Assembly (NCBI GenBank): GCA_019096065.1
Contig: JAGUCH010000002.1
Coordinates: forward strand, 17,479,363 to 17,543,362
Direction of reading: 5' to 3'
DNA from: Paracyclopina nana
Lineage: Eukaryota; Arthropoda; Copepoda; Cyclopoida; Cyclopettidae
Length of the DNA: 64,000 bases
In this document: positions 23,996-35,034 of the stretch, piece by piece
Numbering within the stretch: the stretch's first letter is position 1
Layout: each line of letters begins with the position of its first letter
Program-made: the position numbers and the translations under genes
Notes under the pieces: generated by a model
Told to the model about the DNA's origin: nothing
Databases searched by the model: none
Seen by the model: only the letters and a program-made list of their open reading frames with translations

Positions 23996-26900
23996 ATGGC
24001 ATCCATGTCTTCGTACAATGATTCTTCTCCGACTGGAGCAATGGAGGCCATTGACCTCGACTCCTCAACCGCGGGTCCTGGTTTCTTCAGCGGAGACCCA
24101 AAGAAACACGAGGACCTCAAGGCAATGCTGGATTCCTCCAAGGAGTCGCAAAAGTTGGAGGCCATGAAGCGGATCATTGGCATGATTGCGCGTGGAAGAG
24201 ATGCTGGAGATCTCTTCGCGGCTGTGGTCAAGAATGTTGTGAGCAAGAACATTGAGATCAAGAAGCTTGTGTACGTCTACTTGACTAGGTATGCGGAGGA
24301 GCAGCAGGATTTGGCCTTGCTCTCCATCTCCACATTCCAGAGGGCTTTAAAGGTACATCAGTCTATGGTGTCGAATGTCTCTAAATCTCATTTCTTGTCA
24401 GGATCCCAATCAACTCATCAGGGCTTCAGCTTTGAGAGTCCTGTCATCCATCAGGGTACCAGTCATTGTGCCCATTGTGATGTTGGCCATTCGAGACTCT
24501 GCTGTCGATATGAGTCCTTTTGTCCGGAAGACTGCAGCTCATGCCATTCCAAAGTTGTACAGCGTTGATCCTGACCAAAAGGAAGAGCTGATTGGCCTGA
24601 TTGACAAACTCCTGGCTGACAGGACCACCTTGGTAGTTGGCTCTGCTGTCATGGCATTTGAAGAGGTGTGCCCTGAAAGAATTGAGCTGATCCACAAGCA
24701 ATTCCGCAAGCTTTGCAACCTGATTGCCGACATTGACGAATGGGGCCAAGTGGTGATTGTCAACATGCTCTTGAGGTATGCGAGAACCCAATTTGTGGAT
24801 CCCAACAAGGATTGTGATGAGTGGGAGAAAGAGGTGACCAACTTCTATGAGGAGTCTGATGATGAAGACATGTCCGGGGATGAGACTGACAAGAGGTCAC
24901 AACAGAAGACAAAGCAGGCCATGGATCCGGATCATCGGATGCTGCTCAAAAGCGCCAAGCCCTTGCTGCAAAGCAGGAATGCAGCTGTGGTCATGGCCAC
25001 AGCTCAGCTGTTTTACCACTGCGCCCCAAGGCCTGAGGTTCAGGTTGTGGCCAAGGCCATGATCAGGCTGTTGAGATCCCACACTGAAGTCCAATGTCTG
25101 GTCTTGAACTGCATAGCCTCAATGACATCTGGACATGGGAGCAGAAATAATAGCTCCATGTTTGAGCCACACTTGAGGAATTTCTTCATCAGGTCCTCGG
25201 ATCCAACCCACGTGAAGATCTTGAAGTTGGAAATCTTGACCAACCTTGCCACAGCTGGCAACATTGGCATCATTCTGAGAGAATTCCAATCCTACATCAC
25301 TGGCCAAGATAAGGTATGCGTAGCTGCGACCATTCAATCCATTGGACGATGTGCAGCCTCCATTGAGGAAATCACAGACACTTGTCTCAATGGCCTCGTC
25401 CACCTTCTGTCCAACAAGGATGAAGCTGTTGTGGCTGAATCTGTTGTTGTCATTAAGAGACTGCTCCAAACTCAAGCAGGGGACCACATTGAGATCATCG
25501 AGCACATGGCCAAGCTTGTGGACTCCATAACCGAGCCAGCTGCCAAATCTGCCATTTTATGGGTCCTTGGGGAGTACTCGGAGCGTGTGCCCAAGATCGC
25601 TCCTGATGTCCTCAGAAAAATGGCCAAAACTTTTCCCAACGAGGAACCACAAGTAAGTTTTGGCCATTTACTTGTCCCATTTTTTTAATTTTTCAATTTT
25701 TTATTTTTTTGTAGGTGAAGCTTCAAGTGCTGAATTTGGCAATCAAACTGGCACTGACAAACCCGAAGCAAACCAAACTACTGGCCCAATATGTATTCAA
25801 CCTGGCAAAATATGATGCCAACTATGACATCAGGGATCGGGCCAGGTTCATGCGAGCATTTCTGTTTCCACCTCCTGGCCAGGAGAATAACAAGCTGATC
25901 AAGCATGCCAAGAAGATTTTCTTGGCTGCCAAGCCAGCTCCTGCCACTGAATCCAAATTCATGAACCGGCAAACCTTCCAGTTGGGCTCCATGTCTCACT
26001 ACTTGAATGCCAGGACCAATGGCTACCATGATTTGCCTGACTTTCCTGAAACAGCTCCTGACCCTGCTGTGAGGAATGTGGAGCCTCCAAAAGCTCCCAA
26101 CCCATGGGAGAAAACAGTGGAGGCCAACAAAAAGAAAAAGCAGAGTGCTGCCCAAACCAAAGCAAAGTCTTCTGCGAAAGGATTTTACTCTGAGGAGTCC
26201 TCTTCTGGATCTTCCAACTCAGGATCTAGTTCATCATCTGGTTCAGAGGAATCCTCTGGAGAAGAGGATGAAATTGTGAAGAAGGATGGTAACACTTTGC
26301 TCCTTGTGGAGACCAATTCTGCTGATCCCAAACCTACAACCGATGCCAAGCGGAGAGAAGAGGAGTCCGAGGACTCTGACAGCGACAGTGAGTCTAGTGA
26401 TGATTCAGACTCTTCCTCTGATGATGAGTCTGTTGAGGAGAAGAGGGCAGTTCCCTCCCAACAACAAAAGAAGAAGAGCAATTTAGATTTGCTTTTATCT
26501 CTGGATGAGGAGGTTCCTGTCATTTCAACCTCATCACCCTTGATGACCCCCACTTTAGGTGGACTTTTGACCCCTTCATCAACATCAGCATCAGCTGGCA
26601 TGGCCAACATTGCTGAAGCCTCGCCCATGTTCATACCACAAAACCAGACGGAGCTACTGAACAAGCTCACCACTGGAGGCCTCCAGGTGCTCTTCAGGTT
26701 CACCCGGAGTCCACATCTGTTTTCAGCCTCCATGACATCAATCCAACTGACTTTCACCAACCTTGGCCAAGAGGACCTGAGTGAAATCAAGATTGGGGCC
26801 AAAACGTTGGCACCAGGCATGTCAATGCATGATTTTCCAGCTCTGCCAATGCTGCCACCAAATGCTACCCAGTCTGTGAACATAGGTGTGAATTACAACG

Positions 26901-27325
26901 ATTCCACCCAAGCTGCCAAGTTTGATTTGGTCGTGGGTGGGCGGCCTTTTTCAGTGCAAATCCATGCTCCTGTGGGTGAACTGGTGAGGGCCATTTCCAT
27001 GCCTGAAATGGCATTTGACCAGGAGCGAAGCAAGCTGAGAGGAATGAATGAGGTGGATGCTTCTTTTGACCTGCCTCGAACCATCATCGGCGACCTGGAA
27101 AGCATCAAGAAGAAGATCTACCAAGTGGTGAACGTCCTCCAAGTTCCCTCTGCCAATGATGATCTTCTGGTGGTGAAATTTGCAGGGCAAACGGTGGCCA
27201 ACAAGTGTCTGGTTTTGCTCTCAGTGAAGACAACGCACGAAGGCAAAGCCACTCTGATTGTCAACTGTGAAAAAATGGTCATTGGCAACATGCTGGTCAA
27301 GGAGATCAGGAAAGCATTGGAATAA
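23996..27325 (+). CDS. AP3B1: AP-3 complex beta subunit (beta-3 adaptin)
   Basis: Exons 23996-24352, 24402-25652 and 25715-27325 join in phase 0 to 1072 aa (human AP3B1 1094). Introns are 49 and 62 nt. Residues about 35-640 form the adaptin trunk of HEAT-like helices ([14 protein letters not shown]-equivalent segments, [20 protein letters not shown]). Residues about 690-820 are a serine/acid-rich hinge with long S, E and D runs, a known target of phosphorylation in this family. The rest is the beta-3 C-terminal ear region. AP-3 sorts cargo from endosomes to lysosomes and lysosome-related organelles. The start is well placed: the family N terminus begins shortly before the [14 protein letters not shown] segment. 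Confidence 0.96.
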
Positions 27326-27933
27326 ACCTATTTCTCCATACAATTTTCTTTATAATAAGCTCATTGACACAAGCTGGCTTTTTTCTACAAGTTTACTTGT
27401 AACCTAACCAGAAATGTGGTTGCCAAAGTCCTTTGATAATTTTGAACATAATTTACTAAGATTTGACTAATTTGCAACCCTTATATTTCAACATTGAATA
27501 TTCATTAAACTATTTTGCCTGATCACAACTTTTGGTCTGGCTTTTTCCAACTTTTCTTAAACCACTGCGTACTTTTTTGCTCCATTTTTTCTCAAAGAAT
27601 TGACTGTTTTGTCAAAATCTTGGCTATTTTTTATTATTTTATCCTCTCAAGCTGGACCTGTTTGTTAGCAGGGCAATAACCTAACTCAATTTACTGCTCT
27701 GGATATGATTTGTCTCATGCTCCAAAATCCCTTGACTTTCATGAAAATTGCACGAATGTGTACCATTATGCTCCTAGTTTAATTCTTAAAGTTGGAAGCA
27801 CTATCTTAGAATTTTATATTTATAGCAAAAACAGTTTACTTATCGTTTTTTGTTCCCTACTGAATTTATTATTTATACATTTTTTTTAGTAAAAGCCAAA
27901 ACTAATTTCTTTTTTAATGTCTAATATAATAAT
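27326..27933. other. Intergenic, AP3B1 3' flank
   Basis: AT-rich sequence holding the AP3B1 3'UTR. No other gene or repeat was recognised before the tRNA at 27934. Confidence 0.6.
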
Positions 27934-28020
27934 CGCCCAGAAGATGGAATTGAACCATTCTGCCGCTAGGCAGCTACAGGTTTGAAGCCTGCACCCCGGA
28001 CCACCGAGGATCATCTAGGC
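27934..28020 (-). tRNA. trnSec: tRNA-Sec (anticodon TCA)
   Basis: 87 nt on the minus strand, starting GCCTAGATGATCCTCGG and ending TTCTGGGCG. It follows animal tRNA-Sec base for base over most of its length. It has the 9-bp acceptor stem with the usual U-U position, a long variable arm (TAGCTGCC-GGCAG) and the T-loop GGTTCAATTCC. The anticodon TCA is at 27985-27983 in loop CTTCAAA. This tRNA decodes in-frame UGA as selenocysteine. TTTATAG at 28050-28043 lies 24-30 nt upstream, matching the external TATA element of tRNA-Sec genes. A proximal sequence element was not identified. Confidence 0.97.
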
Positions 28021-28042
28021 ACTAAAGTGCATTGTTATTTGA

Positions 28043-28050
28043 CTATAAAT
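28043..28050 (-). promoter_or_regulatory. TATA element upstream of tRNA-Sec
   Basis: Reads ATTTATAG on the minus strand, 24-30 nt before the tRNA start. Animal tRNA-Sec genes use upstream TATA and PSE elements rather than a purely internal promoter. Confidence 0.6.
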
Positions 28051-28465
28051 GGAGAAAAGTGCTATTTCGGTGTGTCATTGAAACGCTCTGTGATTATTGC
28101 AAAGTTTTCATCAGTCATGCTCATAACTATTTTTTAATGGGTAATTGAATAAATTTTCTTGTCAAATGGAAGCGTTTCTTGAATATACAGATTGGTGTTG
28201 ATGCGCAATGGCATTTTCCCCTGGAGGAGTCGACCAAGAGTTTTCACTGTTGCCATCTCGCGGAAAATCCCGATATTTTCCGCTGTAAACAAACATCCGA
28301 GTTGCCAGGTAAACAAGCCTCACTAATGAGTTTTTTGGCGTTTTCACAAGCAAATTAGAGTAAATTGAAAAACTTGGGTAGGTAACTACGCGATTTTCCG
28401 ATCGATTTGTTGTCAGTTGTCACATTCAACTTGAAGTGAGAAACGTCACCAAATTGGCCGAAGAA

Positions 28466-31400
28466 ATGAGTGTGAGGATCAAAAAGATGGAGACGTTGAG
28501 CCTGTGGACGTCGCCAAGGAGTCTTTGGCTGGAGTCGGCGGACAAATCGCAGCCAGTCATCTCAGTGTCGCGCGACTCGGAGTCATCAGTGGGAGTGTCA
28601 AATCACGGATCCATTCCAACCACAGCCACCCGCCGGACCATTCACGGGGTTCTCGGCATGATTGAGCTCCCGCTCGCCAGCTTCCTCGTCGTCATCACGA
28701 GAAAGGTCAAGGTTGGCGAGCTGGTCGGCCAAGGCGTGTGGAGGGTGGAATGCGTGGACTTTATCCCCGTCTCCTCAAAGTCCGCCACGTCCTCCGCCGA
28801 AATGGACGGCCACAAAAAATGCTTGGCCATGATGTCGGAGACCTTGGCCACGCCCTATTTCTACTTCAGCTACGCGGGAGACTTGACCCGGAGCCAGCAG
28901 AAGCTGCATGATTCAGTGGAGGAGGAGGACTTGGATCCTTGGCGGACGGCCGACTCCAGGTTCATATGGAACAATCACATGGCTGACAGGCTGCTCTCGC
29001 GAGCCACCACGGACAAGTCCACCGTCTCGCAGTTCCTCGTTCAGCTCGTTCACGGCGCTGTTTTCATTCAACGGTGCAGCATCAACGGGGTAACTTGATT
29101 TTTATTAGGATTTCTATAAGGATTTTTCTGCACCGACATTGGAAAAGCCATGGTTTGGAGGCTCTCAAATCAATAATTAAAACTTTTTGTCAGGGAATAA
29201 TTTGGAAAAACTTGTCACATTGCAAGTCCATTCGAATAGAATTGTTTCAATTTAGTCGGGTTATGTAAGAGAATCCTGTTTAAAACCATGGAACCCTACA
29301 GAATAGTTATTTATTTCGAGCTGGGGCACGTAAAGTCGGGTGATTAAATAGCTGAGCGAGGATTTTAAAATGGAACAACACGAGTGCCACTTTATGCGCA
29401 CGAGCAAGTTTGTCCCTCCAATGGCTTATTAGCTCCAGCGATATTCTTATGAAGTAATAAAAGGTAGATGTTTTGCTCCTGGATTTTCAATTCTGTTCAC
29501 AATAAGCTTTTGGAGGGACAAACTTCTTCCCTAGATTGCGCTTTTTGGGCAAGTATATTTGGACAAACTGTCATGCGAAAAACTTGTCACGTGATTACGA
29601 TATCAAATTTGATTGGCTGATCAGAGTAGCCAGGCTGGAAAAATTTGGTTTCGGCAATGAAAAGCTTGGAATTTTGGGTGAGACGCATAATGTTTTATGG
29701 CTTGAAAGGGTGCCATTTTATCCTTAGGTTATGTCATATTAATAAAGCTTTTAGAATTAGTGCACCAAAAGCCAAAAAATAGCCCATTAGTTCGCTTATG
29801 TAGTGTAGCCATGTCAAATGTACTGGGCAATGTTGCCAGGCTAGATGGCGCTGCGAATCTAGCGACTTTACACCATAGGCTTATGGCAGAAAAACTGACC
29901 AGTTCAGCTCTACTAATAAGGCAAAGGGATAAAGTCGCTAGATTCGCAGCGCCATCTAGCGAGGCAACTTGAGCAAGTACATTTGACATGGCTGTGCTTC
30001 ATAGAAGATCACAAATTGGCAATTGTTTAGCTTTGGTAGCACTTGTGCTGAAAACTTCACTAATACGGCACAACCTACAGACAACACAGCACCCTTTCAA
30101 GCCATAGAATCTTTTGCAAAGCAAGCAATTTTTCAAGCTTTTCATTGTCGAAACCAAATTTGTCGAGCCTGGCTTCGATTATCAGCCAATCAAATTGGCA
30201 TTCATAATCACTTGACAAGTTTCGCGCGCGACAGTTTTTCCAAATATACTTGCCCCAAAACTGCCATCTAGCGAAAAAGTTTGTCCATTCAACTGCTTAT
30301 TGCAGAAATCATTCGTGTGGTCGTTGGTGTCGCGGAGGTCGAGGCACATGACAGGAACGAGGTTCTTTTGCCGAGGCGCCGAGGCCAAGGGGAACGCAGC
30401 CAACTTCTGCGAGACGGAGCAGATCGTGGAGTTCGAAGGCCAAGTGGCCTCTCACGTCCAGACGCGAGGATCGATGCCATTCGTGTGGTGCCAAACGCCG
30501 TGCATCAAGTACATGCCCAAGCCCGTTGTCACGGGGAGCATGGCCGAGAACAAGGCTGTCATGGTGGCGCATTTCAAGGATCAAATCCTCCGCTATGGCG
30601 AGCAGGTGATCATCAACCTGATCAACCAGTCGAAAAACGAGGGGAAGCTCGAGCAAGCCTTTGCTCAGCTTGTCGCCAGCATTGACATGAGCGACGTTCA
30701 CTACGAGGCCTTCGACTTCCACAAGGAGTGCAGCAAGATGCGCTACGACCGCCTGATCCTCCTCAGTGACCAGCTGTCGCACTACAACTTTGGTTACTTC
30801 CACAAAATGGCTCACAGTGGATCATCATCAGTGGTGAGGCAGACTGGAGTGTTTCGCACCAACTGCATGGACTGCCTGGACAGGACCAATGTCGTCCAGG
30901 CGTACCTGGCCTCCGAGGCCCTGGCCAAAATGCTGTCATCCATGGGGATCTTGAACGCCAACTCGGTCGCTGAGCTGGAGAAGAATGGGCCATTCCAAAC
31001 CATGTATCGCAACTCGTGGGCAGACCATGCAAACCTCATTGCTGTTCAGGTGAGCATTTGAAGCACTTGGCTTGAAGGCGAATCGAATGCTAATTGAAAG
31101 ACCCACTCCGGAAGCATGCATTCTCTGATATTTGTTGACCATTGAATTCACTTGACGAATAATTAAAAAAGTCCCTACCCATAGCATAAAAGAAAAATGT
31201 GCAGCTCAAATAGGCTACAGTTATGATTCCTTTTTCTTGAGCTTTCACATTTTGAACTTGGTTACGGAGTCAAAACCAACAATTCTTTAAAAGTGTCCGC
31301 AATGTTCATTGAAGAATGTTGTGTTTATAAGTTTTTGGTAGGGAGCAGCCAGGATTTTAAACTAATCACCGAATGAACCCTACGGACAACAAATTTCCCA

Positions 31401-32293
31401 AAACACATGTTTCCGGAGTGGGTCATTCAATTAGCATTAGATTCGCCTTCAAGGCATTGAACAAGTACATTTGCCCAGGCTGCTCAACATAGATGACCGA
31501 TAATTGGCAATTACTTGGCTTTTGGAGCGCTTGTGCCGAAAACTTCATTAATATGATTTAATCTTTGGACATAATGGCACCCTTTCAAGCCAAAAAACAT
31601 CATGCGTCTCACGCAAAAGTTCAAGTTTGCCCTGGTTGAAACCAAATTTTCCTAGCCTGGCTCCACAGATCAGCCAATCAAGTTTCAAATCGTGATCACG
31701 TGACAAGTTTTTCGCTTGACAGTTTTTGCAAAAATACTTGCTCAAAAAGCGCCATCTAACGAAATAGTTTGTCCCTCCACTGGCTTAAAAGAGCTCTTAA
31801 AAATGTGGTCTTTTTTCAGTATGCTGGAACAGGGGCGTTGAAGACAGACTATACCAGAACTGGCACCCGCACCCATTGGGGATTGATGCAGGTGAATCAA
31901 TGCCAATAAATGCTTAGACTTTTGAAAACTTTTCTCACTTAGGATGGGTGGAACTCTGGCATTCGATACTTCAAGAATAACTTTTACGACGGCCAAAGGA
32001 CGGATGGGATCAAGTTTTTGCTGGGTGAGCTGACAGTTGGTGATGTCGTGGCCGCCCAAAAGGCCTTGAGGGCCGAAAAGCAGGCTGACATGGTCGCTTA
32101 CCTCCCTCATTTGATGCTGACATTCTTGGCCATTCTCTGCTTCACCTTGCTCACCACATCCAGACTTTCGGCGAGCTGTGTCTTTCTCTGTACGTTCAGC
32201 ATGGGAATGATGGTCATTTTATTCAAGCTTCTCGAGGCCAACAGCTCGGAATTTGTCAACTATCCAATTGGATATCCTGTTAAAAAACTCTAG
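28466..32293 (+). CDS. SACM1L: Phosphatidylinositol-4-phosphate phosphatase SAC1
   Basis: Four exons, 28466-29089, 30306-31049, 31820-31891 and 31943-32293, all phase 0, give 596 aa (human 587). The SAC domain spans about residues 60-460. Shared segments are [41 protein letters not shown]-like [19 protein letters not shown] and the catalytic CX5R motif CMDCLDR in [16 protein letters not shown]. Two hydrophobic segments near the C terminus (about 525-575) anchor it in ER/Golgi membranes, as in SAC1, and the tail ends KKL. The first ATG in frame is 28466; 28487 is an alternative. Introns carry MITE copies C, D and E plus another MITE, and the last intron is 51 nt. Confidence 0.95.
29502..29884 (+). 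mobile_element. MITE family 1, copy C
   Basis: Starts ATAAGCTTTTGGAGGGACAA and ends CCATAGGCTTAT. Full length, in SAC1 intron 1, head to tail against inverted copy D about 30 bp downstream. Confidence 0.85.
29916..30300 (-). mobile_element. MITE family 1, copy D (385 bp), ending at a splice acceptor
   Basis: Inverted full-length copy, the same 385-bp length as copy B. Its last base is 30300. Then TGCAG, then SAC1 exon 2 at 30306. The branch point and pyrimidine context of this acceptor must therefore lie in MITE sequence. Confidence 0.85.
31071..31453. mobile_element. MITE family 2 with 43-bp inverted ends (383 bp)
   Basis: Ends 31071-31113 and 31411-31453 are inverted copies with about two mismatches, beginning CTTGAAGGCGAAT and ending CACTCCGGAA. 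Non-coding, in SAC1 intron 2, directly abutting the truncated end of MITE family 1 copy E. Target duplication unclear. Confidence 0.85.
31458..31787 (-). mobile_element. MITE family 1, copy E (truncated)
   Basis: Lacks the first roughly 55 bp seen in copy D. Contains the AATCACGTGACAAGTTT-like block and GCGCCATCTAACGAAA, ending CACTGGCTTA. It lies 33 bp upstream of SAC1 exon 3. Confidence 0.8.
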
Positions 32294-33100
32294 AACGTGT
32301 TAACATTAAATTCTATTATGTGTGAGAAACTATTCAAAGAGTTAGTCAATAAAAAGCCAACCATCTTCTTGAAACGAAAACTAGCCTGGATATTGATCAA
32401 GCTTCAGACTTTTCCAAAAACTGCACTCTTCTACTAAGCTTAGCTTTTTCATCAGAGGTCAGATTTACTAAACAAATGTTACCTTTAACTTTGTTAGTTA
32501 ATCAGTACCTCAGTCAGCAGAGCGTCGGACTCCTAAACTAAGATGTCCAGGGTTCGATCCCCAATTGAGAAAGATGTACTTTTTCTCCATTTTTCTATAA
32601 AGGGATTTACTTCCTGGACAATGTCCTCTGGTCCTTTTAATGGGTGCCTAACAGTGGAGTGACACACCTAATGAAATACTTTATAATGTGCGTCACTTGA
32701 TAAAGTAAGACATCAGAGCTTTTATCAATGTGTAGTTGAAAAACTAAATTATAGTACATGCAAAAATTGCTTTCCATCATATGAAAAATAACCAACTGTC
32801 TACCTATTGAACTAAACTTCAAGCAGAGACTTTCAAGCACATTGTATTAGCTATTTTATCATCATTCAAGAAGCCAAAAGAAGAAAAATCCACTTTTAAG
32901 CTAATCTGCTTAAGCGAAAATCCATCTTAAAGGAGTCTACTTAAACGCAGTCGACCTGTTAGAGAAGCTAGTTAACGTTCAAAGGCTTTTTGAAAAGAGC
33001 ACAGATTAATTGCCTATTTGCAGAAAAGCTGGTATGCTTAAGAATCTCCATAAACATAGAAATACTAATTTAGACTCCATTCAGAGTAGGTAAATAGGCA
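32294..33100. other. Intergenic, SAC1 3' flank
   Basis: AT-rich, with a tRNA-like sequence near 32508-32573 and a fragment resembling the CDK11 intron 1 element near 32895-32955. No gene recognised. Confidence 0.5.
32508..32573 (+). pseudogene. tRNA-derived sequence (pseudo-tRNA or SINE head)
   Basis: CTCAGTCAGCAGAGCGTCGGACTC resembles a tRNA D-arm with A box. GGTTCGATCCC is a good B box at normal spacing. The anticodon stem and acceptor stem do not pair, so this is a degenerate tRNA or a tRNA-derived SINE head, not a functional gene. Confidence 0.5.
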
Positions 33101-33137
33101 TTGTAAGATGAGCACACATTTGGTTTGAGCTGTATCT

Positions 33138-33948
33138 CCTTTCTGGCTACGCGCATGTCCACCTTTCGAAAAAAACGCGCTCAGGTGCAAGGGTAGATTT
33201 TGTCCCATGAACATTTGTCTCATTGTAGCATATTAATAGAAAAGTGCCCAAGGATTTTTGCCGTAACAAGGTGTGTCATTAAATAAAATACTTTAAGAAA
33301 GTGTGTCATGTATATTGTTGCTAGTGAAATGTATCATGGCACTTTGTATCATAGGGAAATGTATCATAGCACATTGTATCATACAATAGCACTTTGTTAT
33401 GTGCTTGGTTGTGACCCAAAGGCTGACCTTCAAGGTCATCTCTTGGCCTTGTTCTAAAATGACCTCATCCTTAGCCTTTCAAAAAATACCAGCAGCTGAT
33501 TACAGCTGATCAAAAGTTTGTTTGAATTACAAAATTTGACTGGCTGATGTTATGTGCTTGGTTGTGACTCAAAGGCTGACCTTCAAGGTCATCTCTTGAC
33601 CTTGTTATGAAATGATCTCATCCTTAGCCTCTCAAAAACCACAAGCAGCTGATTCCAGATACAAAGTGCTATGATACAATTCCTTATGATACATTTTCCT
33701 ATGATACAATGCTATGATACATTTCCCTATGATACATTTCCTTATGATACAAAATGCTATGTATGATACATTTCCTTGTGATACGTTTTCATTGAGACAT
33801 TATCATGCAAATCCAAAAAATAAGTTTTGGAGAAGTGCATATGCTTATAACTGCGGTGGCAATTAAGGAATCTGCGACGCTCTGTTTAGTAGGTTTGAAC
33901 TTATTTGCCTTTTTCATGGAGCTGGACACATGCGCGTAACCTCCTTTC
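33138..33948. mobile_element. Nested palindromic element with GATACA-type arms
   Basis: Outer inverted segments share TACGCGCATGT (33150s and 33920s). Inside, repeated ATGTATCATAG units (33320-33400) face inverted CTATGATACAT units (33660-33785). The centre holds a 153-bp tandem duplication. Non-coding. Confidence 0.6.
33396..33657 (+). repeat. 153-bp tandem duplication with paired AGGTCA half-sites
   Basis: GTTATGTGCTTGG starts at 33396 and again at 33549. Each unit contains the perfect palindrome TGACCTTCAAGGTCA (33424-33438 and 33577-33591), which embeds TCAAGGTCA, the extended half-site of FTZ-F1/ERR-class nuclear receptors. Confidence 0.85.
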
Positions 33949-35034
33949 TTTTCCACTATATTACCTTCAGAAGTCAAATAAGCTAGTTTTCACTATGTGA
34001 GAGATGGGGTCAAAGCTGTTCATTATTTCAGAAAAATGGCCATAATCTTTTCAAGATTTTATGCTATGGGCAGAGATGGGTTTCAATTTGTTTACTTTTT
34101 CCAAGTTTTGGATGTCTTTTATGGCCTGAGAGTGCCTTTAAAAAAAAGATGAAAAATGGGCTTGCTTTTCTTGCCAGTGCGTGAACTGTAGCATGGGCAA
34201 CATAATTTCCAGAAAGCATGTTTTCCATCAATTTTTTCACTGATTGGCTTTTCTCCATTGAAAGTGGCTATTTTTTTAGGGTTTGTTCTGAAGCAGCAAC
34301 TTTGTTTTGAACACTCAAAAAATTGGAAAGACAAAATAGAAGTCTCTGTTTTCAGGTACAATTTGGTCTTGTTGGTCAAGTTAGGTGAAATGAAATTCAA
34401 AAAAGAGCATAGGAAATTACTCCTTGAACTGCCAGGAATGTTACAAGCTTGGTTTTAGTTGCTTACATGGCTTAAAGCAATGAAGTAGTAAATTAGCCTA
34501 AGAACTGAGGGAAACTGAGAAGCGACACGAGAACGCTTATGATTTTGAGGCAAAATCCACCCTCCGTATGCAGCAAATTGCAAAGGTAACTCTTTAAAAT
34601 GCCATATACTCTCTTAATGATCCATTTCATGGATGAAAGAAGAAATTCAGGGATGATCCCACGTGAACAGTTAAGAAATCAAAGCTTTTTTATCTTTGAC
34701 ACTCTTTATTTCGCACATTAATTAACAGCAAAAAGTTTGACATTTGCTTGATGGAAAGGTCCGGAGACAGTTTAAAAGACAGCAAGCCCAACCTAACCTA
34801 GCCATAATAATAGCTATTCCGAACAATGTTGGGTATGCACTTTTGCACTGTTTAATTTTGGTCATTTTTCATTGCAAATAGATGGAAGCCCATAACGTTC
34901 CCCTCTATGCTCGGCTGAATGCTCAGTACATTGATTGGAGTAGGGAACATGTTCTGGAGTGGCACCCCGAAATACACTTGGATGAGGAGGATTACGCACT
35001 GTTCTGTTTCAAATGGGCTAGAACAGTGGAGGGG
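33949..35034. other. Intergenic, no gene recognised
   Basis: AT-rich sequence with one short open frame (34882-35076, starting ATGGAAGCCCATAACG) of unknown nature that runs into the minisatellite at 35035. Nothing else recognised. Confidence 0.45.

Noticed and set aside
28436-28465. Upstream start of SAC1 at a GTG
   Set aside because: An ATG occurs 30 nt later in the same frame and fits the family length better.
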